Shown here: one piece after another, positions 14,971 through 22,614 of the stretch
Position numbering within the stretch: the first letter of the stretch is position 1
Layout: every line of letters begins with the position of its first letter
Source of the DNA: JBDREA01 sp043820265
Lineage (GTDB): Archaea > Altiarchaeota > Altiarchaeia > IMC4 > JBDREA01
NCBI GenBank assembly: GCA_043820265.1
Contig: JBDREA010000051.1
Coordinates: 1 to 32,472, forward strand
Length of the DNA: 32,472 nucleotides
Direction: 5' to 3'
Notes under the pieces: generated by a model
What the model was told of the DNA's origin: nothing
Databases searched by the model: none
What the model saw: only the letters and a program-made list of their open reading frames with translations
Position numbers and translations under genes: made by a program

Positions 14971-16296
14971 ATGGCACTTGAAAAACTACGTGAGGGATTG
15001 CAGGGAGCTATCAATTCGCTTAAGAAGTCCGTGGTAGTAGACAAGAAAACCATCAAGGAGTACGTCAAGGAGCTCCAGAAGACTCTTCTTTCATCCGACG
15101 TCAATGTAAAGCTGGTACTTAAGCTTTCAAAGGCGATAGAAGATAGGGGTCTTCTTGAGAAGCCTCCGGGTTCGCTCACAAGAAAGGAGAACGTCATAAG
15201 AATCACCTACGACGAGCTCTCAAAGCTTTTGGGTGTCGGAGGAAGCCTTGATCTCACAGATAAACAAAAAGTGCTTTTGGTGGGGGTGCAAGGTTCTGGT
15301 AAGACCACTACTTCTGCGAAACTGGCAAGATTCTATCAGTCCGGGGGGCTTCACCCCAGATTAATCTGCGCTGACACTTTTCGGCCGGCAGCCTACGAAC
15401 AGTTAAAACAGCTCTCAGAAGAGATAAAAGTCCCATTCTATGGAAACAACAAGGAAAAGGACACCTTGAAAATCATAACCGAAGGCCTAAGACAGTTCAA
15501 AGGCGACGGCCTCATAATCATCGATTCCGAGGGCCGCCACAGGCTGAACGAGGAATTGATGGCAGACATCAAGAGGATAGCAGACATAGTAAAGCCTGAG
15601 CATGTCTTGCTAGTCTTAGACGGAACCATCGGTCAGCAGGCCGAAGAGCAGGCAAAGGCTTTCCGGGAAAGCGCTGGGGTTTCGGGTGTCATAGTAACCA
15701 AGCTTGACGGAACGGCAAAGGGCGGCGGGGCGCTTTCCGCATGCGCCGCGACCGAAAGCCCGGTCTACTTCATCGGAGTAGGTGAACACCTGGAAGACCT
15801 TGAATCATTTGACCCAAAAAGATTCGTCGGCCGACTTCTGGGCTTAGGCGACCTTGAAGGACTATTGGAAAAGGCAAAGGAAGTCGAATTCGACGAGGAA
15901 GCCGCAAAAAGGCTCATGAGCGGAAAATTCAGCTTAGTTGACGTGTACTCCCAAATCGAACAGATGAAGCAAATGGGGCCGCTTGGAAAAGTCATGGATA
16001 TGCTACCCTTCGGCGTCAAAATCCCAAAAGAGCTCGTCGCCATGCAAGAAGACAAACTGAAAAGCTTCAAAGTAGTCATGGACTCCATGACACCAGAAGA
16101 AAAACAAAACCCCGAATTAATTAAGAGAACTCGAGTGGAAAGGATCGCAGCCGGAAGCGGACGACCCGAATCAGACGTCCGAGAACTCCTAAACTACTAC
16201 AAAAAAATGAGAAAAATGATGAAATCCATGGGGTCAGAAAAAAAGATGGCCCGCATGATGAAAAGAATGGGGATGTCAGGGCTGCCTGGGATGTGA
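14971..16296 (+). CDS. srp54: Signal recognition particle 54 kDa protein (SRP54/Ffh)
   Basis: SRP54 is the GTPase of the signal recognition particle, binding signal sequences and SRP RNA. The N domain is followed by GVQGSGKTTTSAKLA (P-loop, residues about 108-122), ADTFRPAAYEQL, a G3 region reading DSEGRHRL, then TKLDGTAKGGGALS, and a Met-rich M domain ending MARMMKRMGMSGLPGM. The length of 441 is typical of archaea. The G3 box is odd: the usual DTAGR reads DSEGR here, with Glu in place of Ala. The gene stands alone, with a short T tract after the stop. Confidence 0.95.
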   Translation: MALEKLREGLQGAINSLKKSVVVDKKTIKEYVKELQKTLLSSDVNVKLVLKLSKAIEDRGLLEKPPGSLTRKENVIRITYDELSKLLGVGGSLDLTDKQKVLLVGVQGSGKTTTSAKLARFYQSGGLHPRLICADTFRPAAYEQLKQLSEEIKVPFYGNNKEKDTLKIITEGLRQFKGDGLIIIDSEGRHRLNEELMADIKRIADIVKPEHVLLVLDGTIGQQAEEQAKAFRESAGVSGVIVTKLDGTAKGGGALSACAATESPVYFIGVGEHLEDLESFDPKRFVGRLLGLGDLEGLLEKAKEVEFDEEAAKRLMSGKFSLVDVYSQIEQMKQMGPLGKVMDMLPFGVKIPKELVAMQEDKLKSFKVVMDSMTPEEKQNPELIKRTRVERIAAGSGRPESDVRELLNYYKKMRKMMKSMGSEKKMARMMKRMGMSGLPGM

Positions 16297-16463
16297 CGAG
16301 TTTTTCTATACCGCAATATATCTTACCTTAACTCAATTGGTCATCTAAGATAGTGTTTCCAAACACCAATTCTATAACTCTGGATTGACGACACGGGTGT
16401 AGATTACCCCCCTAAGCACACAATCGATACAGACTTGTCAAAGGAGAAAAAGATTTTGGTCGC

Positions 16464-16595
16464 TTACTTGTCGCCCTGAACAAGCTCTTGTGCGAGTGTG
16501 CGATACATTGGCGGAAGTGTATCAAATAGGTTCGGATTCTCAGACAACCTAGAAACAACCCACCTTCGGATATGCGCTAGTTCATATTCGTTCAT
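16464..16595 (-). CDS. Small hypothetical protein
   Basis: The 43-residue frame starts MNEYELAHIRRWVVSRLSEN and ends LVQGDK. A purine-rich stretch (GGGGTAGG) stands just before the ATG on the minus strand. The composition is balanced and helical, as expected of a real short protein. It lies in the otherwise gene-poor interval after SRP54, in the same direction as the upstream minus-strand genes. No family is recognised. Confidence 0.4.
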   Translation of the reverse strand: MNEYELAHIRRWVVSRLSENPNLFDTLPPMYRTLAQELVQGDK

Positions 16596-16632
16596 TTCCT
16601 ACCCCCCGATCTTTTTCTAAACGAATAACCTC

Positions 16633-16845
16633 TCATGACATTTGGCCTAAACATTTACTTGCAGCCAAGTCTTCTTTCCTGACTCCTTTTAGGGGTTTTG
16701 GGTTGGGTGCGAACTCATGCGAATAAACGGAGTTTGCAAGGGTGTTTTTTCTTTTCCCTGAGCCTGGTTCGTCCTCCTTTTCCAGTTCTGGGAAGAATCC
16801 ACCTATTTTTTCTTTCCATCTTCTTCGTGTCTTATTCCTTCCCAT
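16633..16845 (-). CDS. Small basic hypothetical protein overlapping the coiled-coil membrane gene
   Basis: The 70-residue frame starts MGRNKTRRRWKEKIGGFFPE and is rich in Lys, Arg and Pro. It overlaps the end of the upstream minus-strand gene by 43 bases in another frame. There is no clear ribosome binding site. The reading could be real through coupling or a chance frame. No family is recognised. Confidence 0.35.
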   Translation of the reverse strand: MGRNKTRRRWKEKIGGFFPELEKEDEPGSGKRKNTLANSVYSHEFAPNPKPLKGVRKEDLAASKCLGQMS

Positions 16846-18324
16846 TTGTCTACGATGAAGAGTTTTCTGTATAATTTTGTTTGGCTTGCCATTCTTGTTA
16901 GTAGGACGGAGCTTGCGACACCGAGTATTATGGCGATGCCGTGGAACAGGAGTATTTCTGCTGTTTCTCCACCGGCTTTTAGTTGTTCGAAGAAGGGCAG
17001 GGAGTCCATTATGCCTTCGTATAGTTCGGCGAATAGTACTAGTTCGACTATGAACATCGCGCTGTGGATGCTGTGGCTGCTTTGGAGCACTTCTGCCATT
17101 CGTTTTTCCTCTTGGATGGAGCGTTCGAGGCGGCGTAGGGTTTCGTTTCTGACGATTTCTTCGAGGGTTTGTCGGATTGATGCTTGTTGGTTTTCTGTCT
17201 GGTTTATCAGGGTTCCGACTCCTTGCTCGACGCTTCTTATATCCTTTTGCAGCGAATTGTTCACTCCGCCATAGATTACTACTTCGTTGTATCTTTCAAG
17301 GTTGTCTATTGACTCGTTTAGGTGCTGGCTTACAAGGGCAAACATTGTTTTAAGCTGGAATAGCATCTCGCGGCACTGCATCAGATTCCATTGGGAGCTC
17401 TGGATTTTTTTGCTTGTCTCAACCAAGCCGAATTCGCCTTGTTGGAGTGCGAAGATTGTTGAGCTGCTGCCGTGTATTTTTCTGATTAACTCAAGGAGTT
17501 GGTCGTCTATTTCGTTGAATATTGCCCGACATATTGGTATTTGGATGCCATCGAATGGATAGTCTATGATGCCTGCGACTTCGGGGGGATTTTTTGATTC
17601 CTGAAAAAGTATGAACCAATAGGGGATATGGTGGAAACGGGTTTGCATGAATACTGCGAGTTTGTCCCCCCCTATTACTGAAACGCTGGACTTTCCTCTT
17701 GGAAGACCGAGATGGTCTGGGAGATCTGGGTCTTTTTGGAATCTGTTGACTAGGTCTTTGAAGTCGCATTCGATTTGGTATATGTTGAATATTACGGTGT
17801 TTGTGATTATTGCGTCGTTGAATCGGTCGAAAATCTCTTTTCTTAGGAGTTTGCCTACTTTGGTCTCGTATTTTAGACCTCTTTTTCGGATTACTCCGAT
17901 GGCCCCTTCGATGTTTATTTCTCCCAGATCTCTTCTTGTCACCCTCAAGATCCATGTGATGGATCTTGCAAGTACTACATGGAGGATCTCGCTTCCATCC
18001 GGGAGGAGCACGATTGTTTCGCCTGCGAGAATCAGCTTCTTCTTTTTTTTCATATTCTCTTTCTGTATCAAGGATGGATTTTAACACTTCTGCTTTCTTT
18101 CCTTTTTTCGTCCACTTAGATTTTGGGTTTAATTTGAGAAAGGATTCAATTGTATTTTTTAGCTTTTCAGGTGACGTTTTATTTGCGCCTAAGTAGAAGT
18201 CTCTTTTCACCCTGACGTCTTGTGCTATAAGGGTGTCTGCTTTGGATGGTTGGTGTTCAAGCCATTCTTCGCCGGTTTTTAGGGTGATTGGTTTCATTTC
18301 CCATGATAATATTTGAGTGGACAT
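16803..18324 (-). CDS. Coiled-coil membrane protein, reading frame broken at an A8 run
   Basis: The N-terminal frame starts at 18324 (MSTQILSWEMKPITLKTGEE) and reads into an A8 run (T8 at 18043-18050 on the plus strand). The rest continues in the next frame to 16803. Removing one A joins them as EREYEKKKKLILAGET, about 507 residues. The long middle part is soluble. It is followed by a coiled coil (about 330-400, LINQTENQQASIRQ and LERSIQEEKRMAEV) and two C-terminal membrane segments. The layout recalls CorA-like or RMD1-like proteins, but no GMN motif is present. Alternatively, the second frame may start on its own at the ATG at 18053. The function is unknown. Confidence 0.65.
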
Positions 18325-18327
18325 TAA

Positions 18328-18697
18328 TCAATCAGGGAATTCCAGCTTATCCCCTATTTCTGTTCTTCCAATGCTCCCGACGCCTAGCTCTATGACATAT
18401 CTTGCAGGACCTCTTGGTTTATAGATTCTGAGGCTTTTTGGTTTTAAGGGATTTGCATAAGGAACGCTTTTTTTCAGGTCCACTACCGCCTTCGATGAGT
18501 TAACCCATAGTACATCAAGAGGATAAAGCATGAAGAACATGTGGATGGCTGAAGACACGATGTCTTCTTTTTGTGATTTCAGGATTAGATCTCGTTTTTT
18601 TCGAGAGCATAAGCCCCCTAAATCGCCCTCCAAAAGACGAAGTAATTGATGCATCCGTGCTCAATGTCTCGTTTTTTGTTAGATTGATTATCTTCAT
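18328..18697 (-). CDS. DUF192 family protein, frame broken at an A7 run
   Basis: The first frame (from 18697) reads MKIINLTKNETLSTDAS and RFRGLMLSKK, the start of a DUF192 domain. The second frame gives MFFMLYPLDVLWVNSSKAVV, LRIYKPRGPARYVIELGVG and the ending IGDKLEFPD, which is the rest of the same fold. The break is at T7 (18595-18601), and removing one base restores a protein of about 122 residues. DUF192 proteins are small beta-barrel proteins of unknown function. The stop lies three bases before the start of the next minus-strand gene. Confidence 0.75.
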
Positions 18698-18719
18698 CGT
18701 TTGAATTTGTTTATTGGAA

Positions 18720-18730
18720 TTTATTATATT
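18720..18730 (+). promoter_or_regulatory. TATA-like box of the aroD operon
   Basis: TTTATTATATT is centred about 30 bases before ATG 18755, in the gap between the divergent DUF192 and aroD genes. AGGTAAGG directly before the ATG could also act as a ribosome binding site. Confidence 0.4.
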
Positions 18731-18754
18731 GAAGGAAAAATAGTGTAGGTAAGG

Positions 18755-19417
18755 ATGATCTGTGCAACTATTATCGAGGAGAGCGTTGAGGAGATGGTTC
18801 AGAAGGCAGATAAGGCTGACTCAGATTTGGTTGAACTAAGATTGGATTATCTCGAAGGAGGGGGAAATTTGGAGCTGTTAAAAGGAATTGAAGGTCCGAT
18901 TATTGTGTCTTGCCCACCCATTTCGGAGGGAGGTAGGTTTAAAGGGGGTGAAGAGGAGAGGGCATCTGTGTTGAAAAACGCGCTGGAATTCACCGATTAT
19001 TTGACAGTTGAATTAAGAATGGAACGGCGATTAAGGGATAAGTTGATAAAAGAGGCACAAAACAAGAATGTGAGGGTCATCGTATCTTTCCATGATTTTG
19101 AGAAGACCCCATTAAAAGAAGAGATTGTTAAAGTCATTAGTGAAGAGATGGATGCCCGAGCAGATATCGCGAAAGTTGCCTTTAAGGCCAAGAACTCAGA
19201 TGATGTGGTAACCTTGTTTCAAGCAGTAAAAGGCAGTGAATGGAGGATACCGATTATTGCTTTGGCGATGGGTGATGCGGGAAAAATCACCAGAAGCCTG
19301 GGACTGGCTTTGGGCTCCTATATGACTTATGCGGCGGTTAGCCCAGATAAAAGAGCCGTAGAAGGCCAATTGACAATCGAGGAGTTAAAAGAAAAGATTG
19401 AGGCTTTGAGGCTATGA
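18755..19417 (+). CDS. aroD: Type I 3-dehydroquinate dehydratase AroD
   Basis: AroD removes water from 3-dehydroquinate in the shikimate pathway. The type I TIM barrel is recognised from DLVELRLDYLE (residues about 24-34), the catalytic His in VIVSFHDFEKTP, the Schiff-base lysine in ADIAKVAFKA, IALAMGDAGKITR and YAAVSPDKRAVEGQL. Its 220 residues are normal for archaea. It overlaps the next gene by four bases (ATGA), so it heads an operon with the LarB-like and TPR genes. No other shikimate gene is in the window. Confidence 0.95.
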   Translation: MICATIIEESVEEMVQKADKADSDLVELRLDYLEGGGNLELLKGIEGPIIVSCPPISEGGRFKGGEEERASVLKNALEFTDYLTVELRMERRLRDKLIKEAQNKNVRVIVSFHDFEKTPLKEEIVKVISEEMDARADIAKVAFKAKNSDDVVTLFQAVKGSEWRIPIIALAMGDAGKITRSLGLALGSYMTYAAVSPDKRAVEGQLTIEELKEKIEALRL

Positions 19418-20085
19418 AAGAAATCAGCAACCCAGACATTGATAGGATTAACCGGTGTGCAATACCAGAGGTCATATACGGTGGGGGAAAGGAAAATCCA
19501 GACCTGGCAGACATATGTAAGAGATTCCTGTCTGAGCAGGGAAGAGCAATAATTACCAAGGTAGATGGTGAAAAAGCGAAGTATGTGAAAAAGTCAGTAA
19601 ATAAAATTAAGGGGTTAGACTTCACATACAATGAAAGAGGAAAGGTGCTTGTGGCAAAAAAGAAGGGGTTTAAAAGAAAGATTGTTGGCGCTATCGGTCT
19701 TGTGACTGCAGGCACATCAGATATTCCCATAGGAGAGGAGGCGAGAGTTGTGGCGGAGGAACTCGGATGCGAAGTGATCTATGACTATGATGTTGGGGTC
19801 GCAGGAATTCATAGGGTATTCCCTGTTCTAAAAAAAATGAATGAAAAAGGAGTTAGTGCAATCATCGCAGTCGCTGGGATGGAGGGGGCGTTGCCTTCTG
19901 TTATATCCGGGCTAGTGGATGTGCCCGTTATTGGGGTTCCCACGTCGGTTGGATACGGTACGAGCAATCATGGACTGACCGCTTTGAATGCGATGCTTAA
20001 CGCCTGCTCTCCGGTGGGGGTTGTGAACATCGACAACGGCTATGGAGCGGCAGTTTTGGCTTTTCAGATTTGCAGGAAAAAATAG
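19414..20085 (+). CDS. larB: LarB-like / PurE-domain carboxylase
   Basis: LarB carboxylates and hydrolyses nicotinic acid adenine dinucleotide in the synthesis of the nickel-pincer cofactor of lactate racemase. The family pattern is visible: RCAIPEVIYGGGKENPDL (residues about 14-31), AIGLVTAGTSDIPIGEEA, DYDVGVAGIHRV, VAGMEGALPSVISGLVDVPV, VPTSVGYGTSNHGL and the ending VVNIDNGYGAAV. The usual N-terminal extension is short. No larC, larE or racemase is in the window, so its role here may differ. It is coupled to aroD by an ATGA overlap. Confidence 0.88.
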   Translation: MKEISNPDIDRINRCAIPEVIYGGGKENPDLADICKRFLSEQGRAIITKVDGEKAKYVKKSVNKIKGLDFTYNERGKVLVAKKKGFKRKIVGAIGLVTAGTSDIPIGEEARVVAEELGCEVIYDYDVGVAGIHRVFPVLKKMNEKGVSAIIAVAGMEGALPSVISGLVDVPVIGVPTSVGYGTSNHGLTALNAMLNACSPVGVVNIDNGYGAAVLAFQICRKK

Positions 20086-20090
20086 ATAAA

Positions 20091-20579
20091 ATGGATGAAG
20101 TAGAAGAGATTTTGGGGATTTTGCAGGATGGTAGAGTTGAGGAAGCGGTATCAAAGGCGTTTAAGTCTAAGGACAAAAAGGCTGTTTCTGAATGTTTTTC
20201 AGACTTTGCGGTTTCGCTTAGAAAAGACAATCTGGATGAGTTCGGGGATGCGGAGATACTTCTTAAGGCCGCGGCAAAACTTGATCCAAAGTCGGCCCAG
20301 ATACGCTTTAATCTGGGGGTGTTTTTAAGTGAATCAGGTGTTCTCGAAAAAGACAGTAGATACACCAACGATGCTGTGGTTTACTATCTGGAGGCGATTA
20401 ATCTCGATCCGAAGCTGGTTGCGGCGCATTATAACTTGGGTCTGGTCTATGCTTATCTTGGCCTTTTTGAGGAGGCGGAAAAGGAATGGGAGACCATCCA
20501 AGATATAGGTGGGGATAAGGTCGGTGATTATGCGGGTCTGAGAAAGCTTTTAGATTATAAGAAAGTTGTGTCAAAGTAA
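20091..20579 (+). CDS. TPR-repeat protein
   Basis: The 162-residue protein has an N-terminal helical region and at least two tetratricopeptide repeats: AEILLKAAAKLDPKSAQIRF with NLGVFLSESG, and VVYYLEAINLDPKLVAAHYN with LGLVYAYLGLFEEAEKEW. TPRs bind other proteins. ATG 20091, five bases after the larB stop, is preferred to an upstream TTG inside larB. It closes the aroD operon. Confidence 0.82.
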   Translation: MDEVEEILGILQDGRVEEAVSKAFKSKDKKAVSECFSDFAVSLRKDNLDEFGDAEILLKAAAKLDPKSAQIRFNLGVFLSESGVLEKDSRYTNDAVVYYLEAINLDPKLVAAHYNLGLVYAYLGLFEEAEKEWETIQDIGGDKVGDYAGLRKLLDYKKVVSK

Positions 20580-20621
20580 CATTTTTTCCTGTTGTGTGAG
20601 TTCTTTTTGCATGCTGGGGGA

Positions 20622-20629
20622 TTTAAATA
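20622..20629 (+). promoter_or_regulatory. TATA box of the pilin-like gene
   Basis: TTTAAATA lies 57 bases before ATG 20686. This leaves room for a leader with AGAGGGG (20671-20677) as ribosome binding site. It is a leadered transcript, unlike several leaderless neighbours. Confidence 0.45.
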
Positions 20630-20685
20630 CTTGTAGGACTAACTAGGTATGGGGTTATATCTTCAAATAAAGAGGGGCAATTACT

Positions 20686-21033
20686 ATGAATATGTGGAGA
20701 AATTTAGTATTTTTGGGAGTAATAGTTTGTTTATTTGGCAGTAACGTCCTCGCTCAAGAGGAAACCACAGCACTACAAAATGCGCTAAGCACTATCCTTT
20801 GTGTGGTCATCAATCTTTTAATCTTTATCGCAGGTGGGATAGCCATGTTGATAATAATTTTAAACGGCATCAAATGGATCGCCTCAGGTGACGACCCAGG
20901 CGCACTCAAACAGGCAAGACAAGGGATTGTCCACGCCATCGTAGGATTGATTGTGGTCTTGGTTTCAATATTTATGGTCTCAACAGTAGTATCCGCAGCG
21001 GGTCAAGGATACCATACAATAAGCGGGTGCTAA
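20686..21033 (+). CDS. TrbC/VirB2-like pilin subunit
   Basis: The 115-residue protein has a signal peptide (cleavage probably near VLAQEE, residue 24) and two membrane helices separated by a short polar loop, GIKWIASGDDPGALKQARQG. This is the layout of the small pilin-like proteins of conjugation and pilus systems, which are widespread in archaea. The loop IASGDDP with the ARQGI motif is characteristic of the archaeal group. No pilus ATPase or other type IV secretion gene is in the window, so the partner machinery is elsewhere. Confidence 0.7.
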   Translation: MNMWRNLVFLGVIVCLFGSNVLAQEETTALQNALSTILCVVINLLIFIAGGIAMLIIILNGIKWIASGDDPGALKQARQGIVHAIVGLIVVLVSIFMVSTVVSAAGQGYHTISGC

Positions 21034-21037
21034 AAAA

Positions 21038-21562
21038 CTAGATTCTTCGAAGGACCGTAACCAATCCCAAAGTCAGATACATTGAGACAAAAGTTGTCGC
21101 CAAAGGGGGAATCAGCAGTGCAAAGGCTGCCCCATGTTCACCAAAAGGTTGAGAGTAGAGCGCAAGTCTTTCTGGCACAATGATTATGGATAGCAACATA
21201 TTCAGCAACCCAGCCCATAAACCCGCCATTGCACCTATAATGAATCCTTCGAGGTATTGAACCCTGCCATAAGCGTCGACTTGCTTGAGCTTGTTTTTTC
21301 CCAGAAGAAACCCGAATACCCCCCCAAGATAAACCACTCCAGGGATTGACAACCCCACTATCCCTGCCAGGATTCCGCCGTAAAAGGAGGATAAAAGACA
21401 AATGTTCAGGTACTCTGTGGGGGAATGCTTAACCAATCCCTCATATGGGAGTTTTCCGTCGCTTACACGAACACCGCATAATCTGCAGAAGACGCTGTCG
21501 ACATGCAATTTTTCCTGGCATTTAGGGCAAATAATGGCTGATTTCTCCACTTTGATTACCAA
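21038..21562 (-). CDS. Zinc-ribbon membrane protein
   Basis: An N-terminal zinc ribbon of the CPKC...CRLC type (residues about 12-29) is followed by four predicted membrane segments, including GGILAGIVGLSIPGVVYLGG and GFIIGAMAGLWAGLLNM. The architecture is common in archaea with no known function. The gene converges with the pilin-like gene, five bases apart. Confidence 0.7.
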   Translation of the reverse strand: MVIKVEKSAIICPKCQEKLHVDSVFCRLCGVRVSDGKLPYEGLVKHSPTEYLNICLLSSFYGGILAGIVGLSIPGVVYLGGVFGFLLGKNKLKQVDAYGRVQYLEGFIIGAMAGLWAGLLNMLLSIIIVPERLALYSQPFGEHGAAFALLIPPLATTFVSMYLTLGLVTVLRRI

Positions 21563-21640
21563 TGTGGTTACAAATAAAAGATTGACGATGTATAAGGAAA
21601 ACTTTTTTGTATTTAAGCTCCTGAATAAAAATTTTATTTG

Positions 21641-21937
21641 ATGGGTAAATCAAAGCTCCCCTTAGTCGCGGAAGGATTGCTTGCATTCCTCGCAGTAGGA
21701 TATGGGAGTTATATGTTTCTGGATAAATCAATCCTCACGTCTATCGCACTAGCCCTCGGCGCAGGGGTTTTAGCGTTTCTATTAGGATTATCTGGTGGAT
21801 CAACAGGTGGAGGATACACTCCCCCGCGACATGATGAACATCAAGAAGAAGAATATGGCGGCCACGAGGATTTCACAGAACACGAAAGCGAGTTTCCAGA
21901 ACACCACGAATTCGAACACGGACACGAAGAACACTAA
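21641..21937 (+). CDS. Small membrane protein with a His/Glu-rich tail
   Basis: The 98-residue protein has two membrane segments (residues about 8-25 and 32-50), a Gly-rich hinge and a tail dense in His and Glu (HDEHQEEEYGGHEDFTEHES and EHHEFEHGHEEH). Such tails often bind metal ions, so a role in metal handling is possible. ATG 21641 is chosen over a TTG one codon upstream. It is divergent from the zinc-ribbon gene and ends about 150 bases before the tRNA 3' end. Confidence 0.65.
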   Translation: MGKSKLPLVAEGLLAFLAVGYGSYMFLDKSILTSIALALGAGVLAFLLGLSGGSTGGGYTPPRHDEHQEEEYGGHEDFTEHESEFPEHHEFEHGHEEH

Positions 21938-21963
21938 GACCAAAGCGTACTGTAAAAGAAGAA

Positions 21964-21985
21964 AGGTATGCCGCCGGGGGACATT
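21964..21985 (-). repeat. Fragment of the tRNA-Phe 3' end
   Basis: The stretch aggtatgccgccggggg followed by acattt repeats the 3' flank, acceptor and part of the T arm of tRNA-Phe (aggtgtgccgccggggg followed by gattt at 22082-22103), about 120 bases away in the same orientation. No other tRNA part accompanies it. Confidence 0.7.
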
Positions 21986-22011
21986 TCAGATTAGTTGATT
22001 TCGTCTATCTC

Positions 22012-22032
22012 GAATTTGCTGAAGGCAAATTC
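22012..22032. repeat. Perfect hairpin downstream of tRNA-Phe
   Basis: GAATTTGC and GCAAATTC pair over 8 bp with a 5-base loop. It resembles in size the hairpins found upstream of the tRNA and lies between the 3'-end fragment and the tRNA terminator. Confidence 0.6.
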
Positions 22033-22061
22033 CCAAGTTTTTCTTTTTTGGTACAGCTTTT

Positions 22062-22083
22062 TTCTTTTTTTAAAAGAAAAAAG
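22062..22083 (-). terminator. Terminator of tRNA-Phe
   Basis: Reading the minus strand, CACC and then a T-rich tract (TTTTTTCTTTT) follow the tRNA 3' end directly. They also form an A/T inverted repeat. This suits archaeal termination after a tRNA. Confidence 0.55.
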
Positions 22084-22086
22084 GTG

Positions 22087-22202
22087 TGCCGCCGGGGGGA
22101 TTTGGACCCCCGACACCTCGGTGTCCGCGCAAGCGGAGCCGCGGGGAACTATGCGACTCGTGCGCTTCAGCCGAGTGCTCTCCCAAGCTGAGCTACAGCG
22201 GC
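22087..22202 (-). tRNA. tRNA-Phe (GAA) with a 42-base intron at 37/38
   Basis: The acceptor arms GCCGCTG and CGGCGGC pair fully with one U-G. The D arm is GCTC/GAGC, the anticodon stem CTCGG/CCGAG and the T arm GGGGG/CCCCC with loop TCCAAAT. The discriminator is A and no CCA is encoded. The loop reads C-T-G-A-A-G, giving anticodon GAA, interrupted after position 37 by an intron at 22123-22164. The 5' exon is 22165-22202 and the 3' exon 22087-22122. An A/T-rich stretch (AAATAAAA) about 13-20 bases upstream may be its TATA box. The exact splice points need a bulge-helix-bulge fold to confirm. Confidence 0.88.
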
Positions 22203-22242
22203 GGGATTGTGTTTTATTTGGTTGTATTAGGTTTAATACCTG

Positions 22243-22398
22243 CAGCCGAGTGCTTCGCTCGAAACCCGAAGGGTTTCGGCGCCCTAAGAAGGTTGTACTT
22301 CTTGGGCGCAACATCGACGGCGTCGATGTTAGCGCGCAAATTTCGCCCTCTTCTAGGACCACTACGAAATTTCGCGTCCCAAGCTGAGCTACAGCGGC
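22243..22398 (-). repeat. tRNA-Phe 5'-half copy split by a hairpin-rich insert (copy 2)
   Basis: On the minus strand the first 22 bases of tRNA-Phe are repeated exactly (22398-22377, up to GCTTGGGA of the D loop). About 125 bases of insert follow, then the distal part GCACTCGGCTG (22253-22243). The insert holds hairpins at 22260-22278, 22279-22309, 22310-22330 and 22334-22375. No 3' half follows. A short hairpin (22224-22239) and an A/T-rich stretch separate it from the intact tRNA. Confidence 0.8.
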
Positions 22399-22436
22399 AG
22401 GTATGGGCATTATTAGTCGTGTTTGTATTTATGCTT

Positions 22437-22614
22437 TTCAGCCGAGTGCTCCACGACGAACCGCTTCGCGGTTCGTGTGCGCCAAAACCGCTCTAGGTAT
22501 ATCCAGGAGCGGAATCTCGCGTCCCAAGCTGAGCTATAGTCGATGACTTTGTCATCGAATATATCGGATTGCAGAATATTAAAGGAACTGTGCTGCAATC
22601 CGCCATACAGCGGC
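22437..22614 (-). repeat. tRNA-Phe 5'-half copy with two inserts (copy 3)
   Basis: The head GCCGCTGTA (22614-22606) is followed by an insert with hairpins 22565-22602 and 22541-22557. Next comes TAGCTCAGCTTGGGA (22536-22522), then a second insert with hairpins 22488-22512 and 22456-2276 (the latter being 22456-22476), and finally GAGCACTCGGCTGAA (22451-22437). The 3' half is absent. Confidence 0.78.

Noticed and set aside
16297..16463. Possible ncRNA after SRP54
   Set aside because: It contains a small hairpin (GTGTTT-CC-AAACAC, near 16353-16366) nested in AATTGG/CCAATT, but there is no family signature or promoter. I see nothing else in this gap.
16846..18196. Several plus-strand frames opposite the coiled-coil membrane gene
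   Set aside because: They are antisense shadows: Ser/Arg-biased, with no motif, while the minus strand has a consistent protein.
21991..22496. Open frames of 130-139 residues on both strands over the tRNA-Phe region
   Set aside because: They run through the tRNA and its partial copies, have repeated segments derived from the tRNA, and resemble no protein.
22243..22614. Split tRNA genes of the Nanoarchaeum type
   Set aside because: The 5' halves lack the GC-rich tail that pairs with a separate 3' half, no separate 3' half is present, and an intact tRNA-Phe stands next to them.
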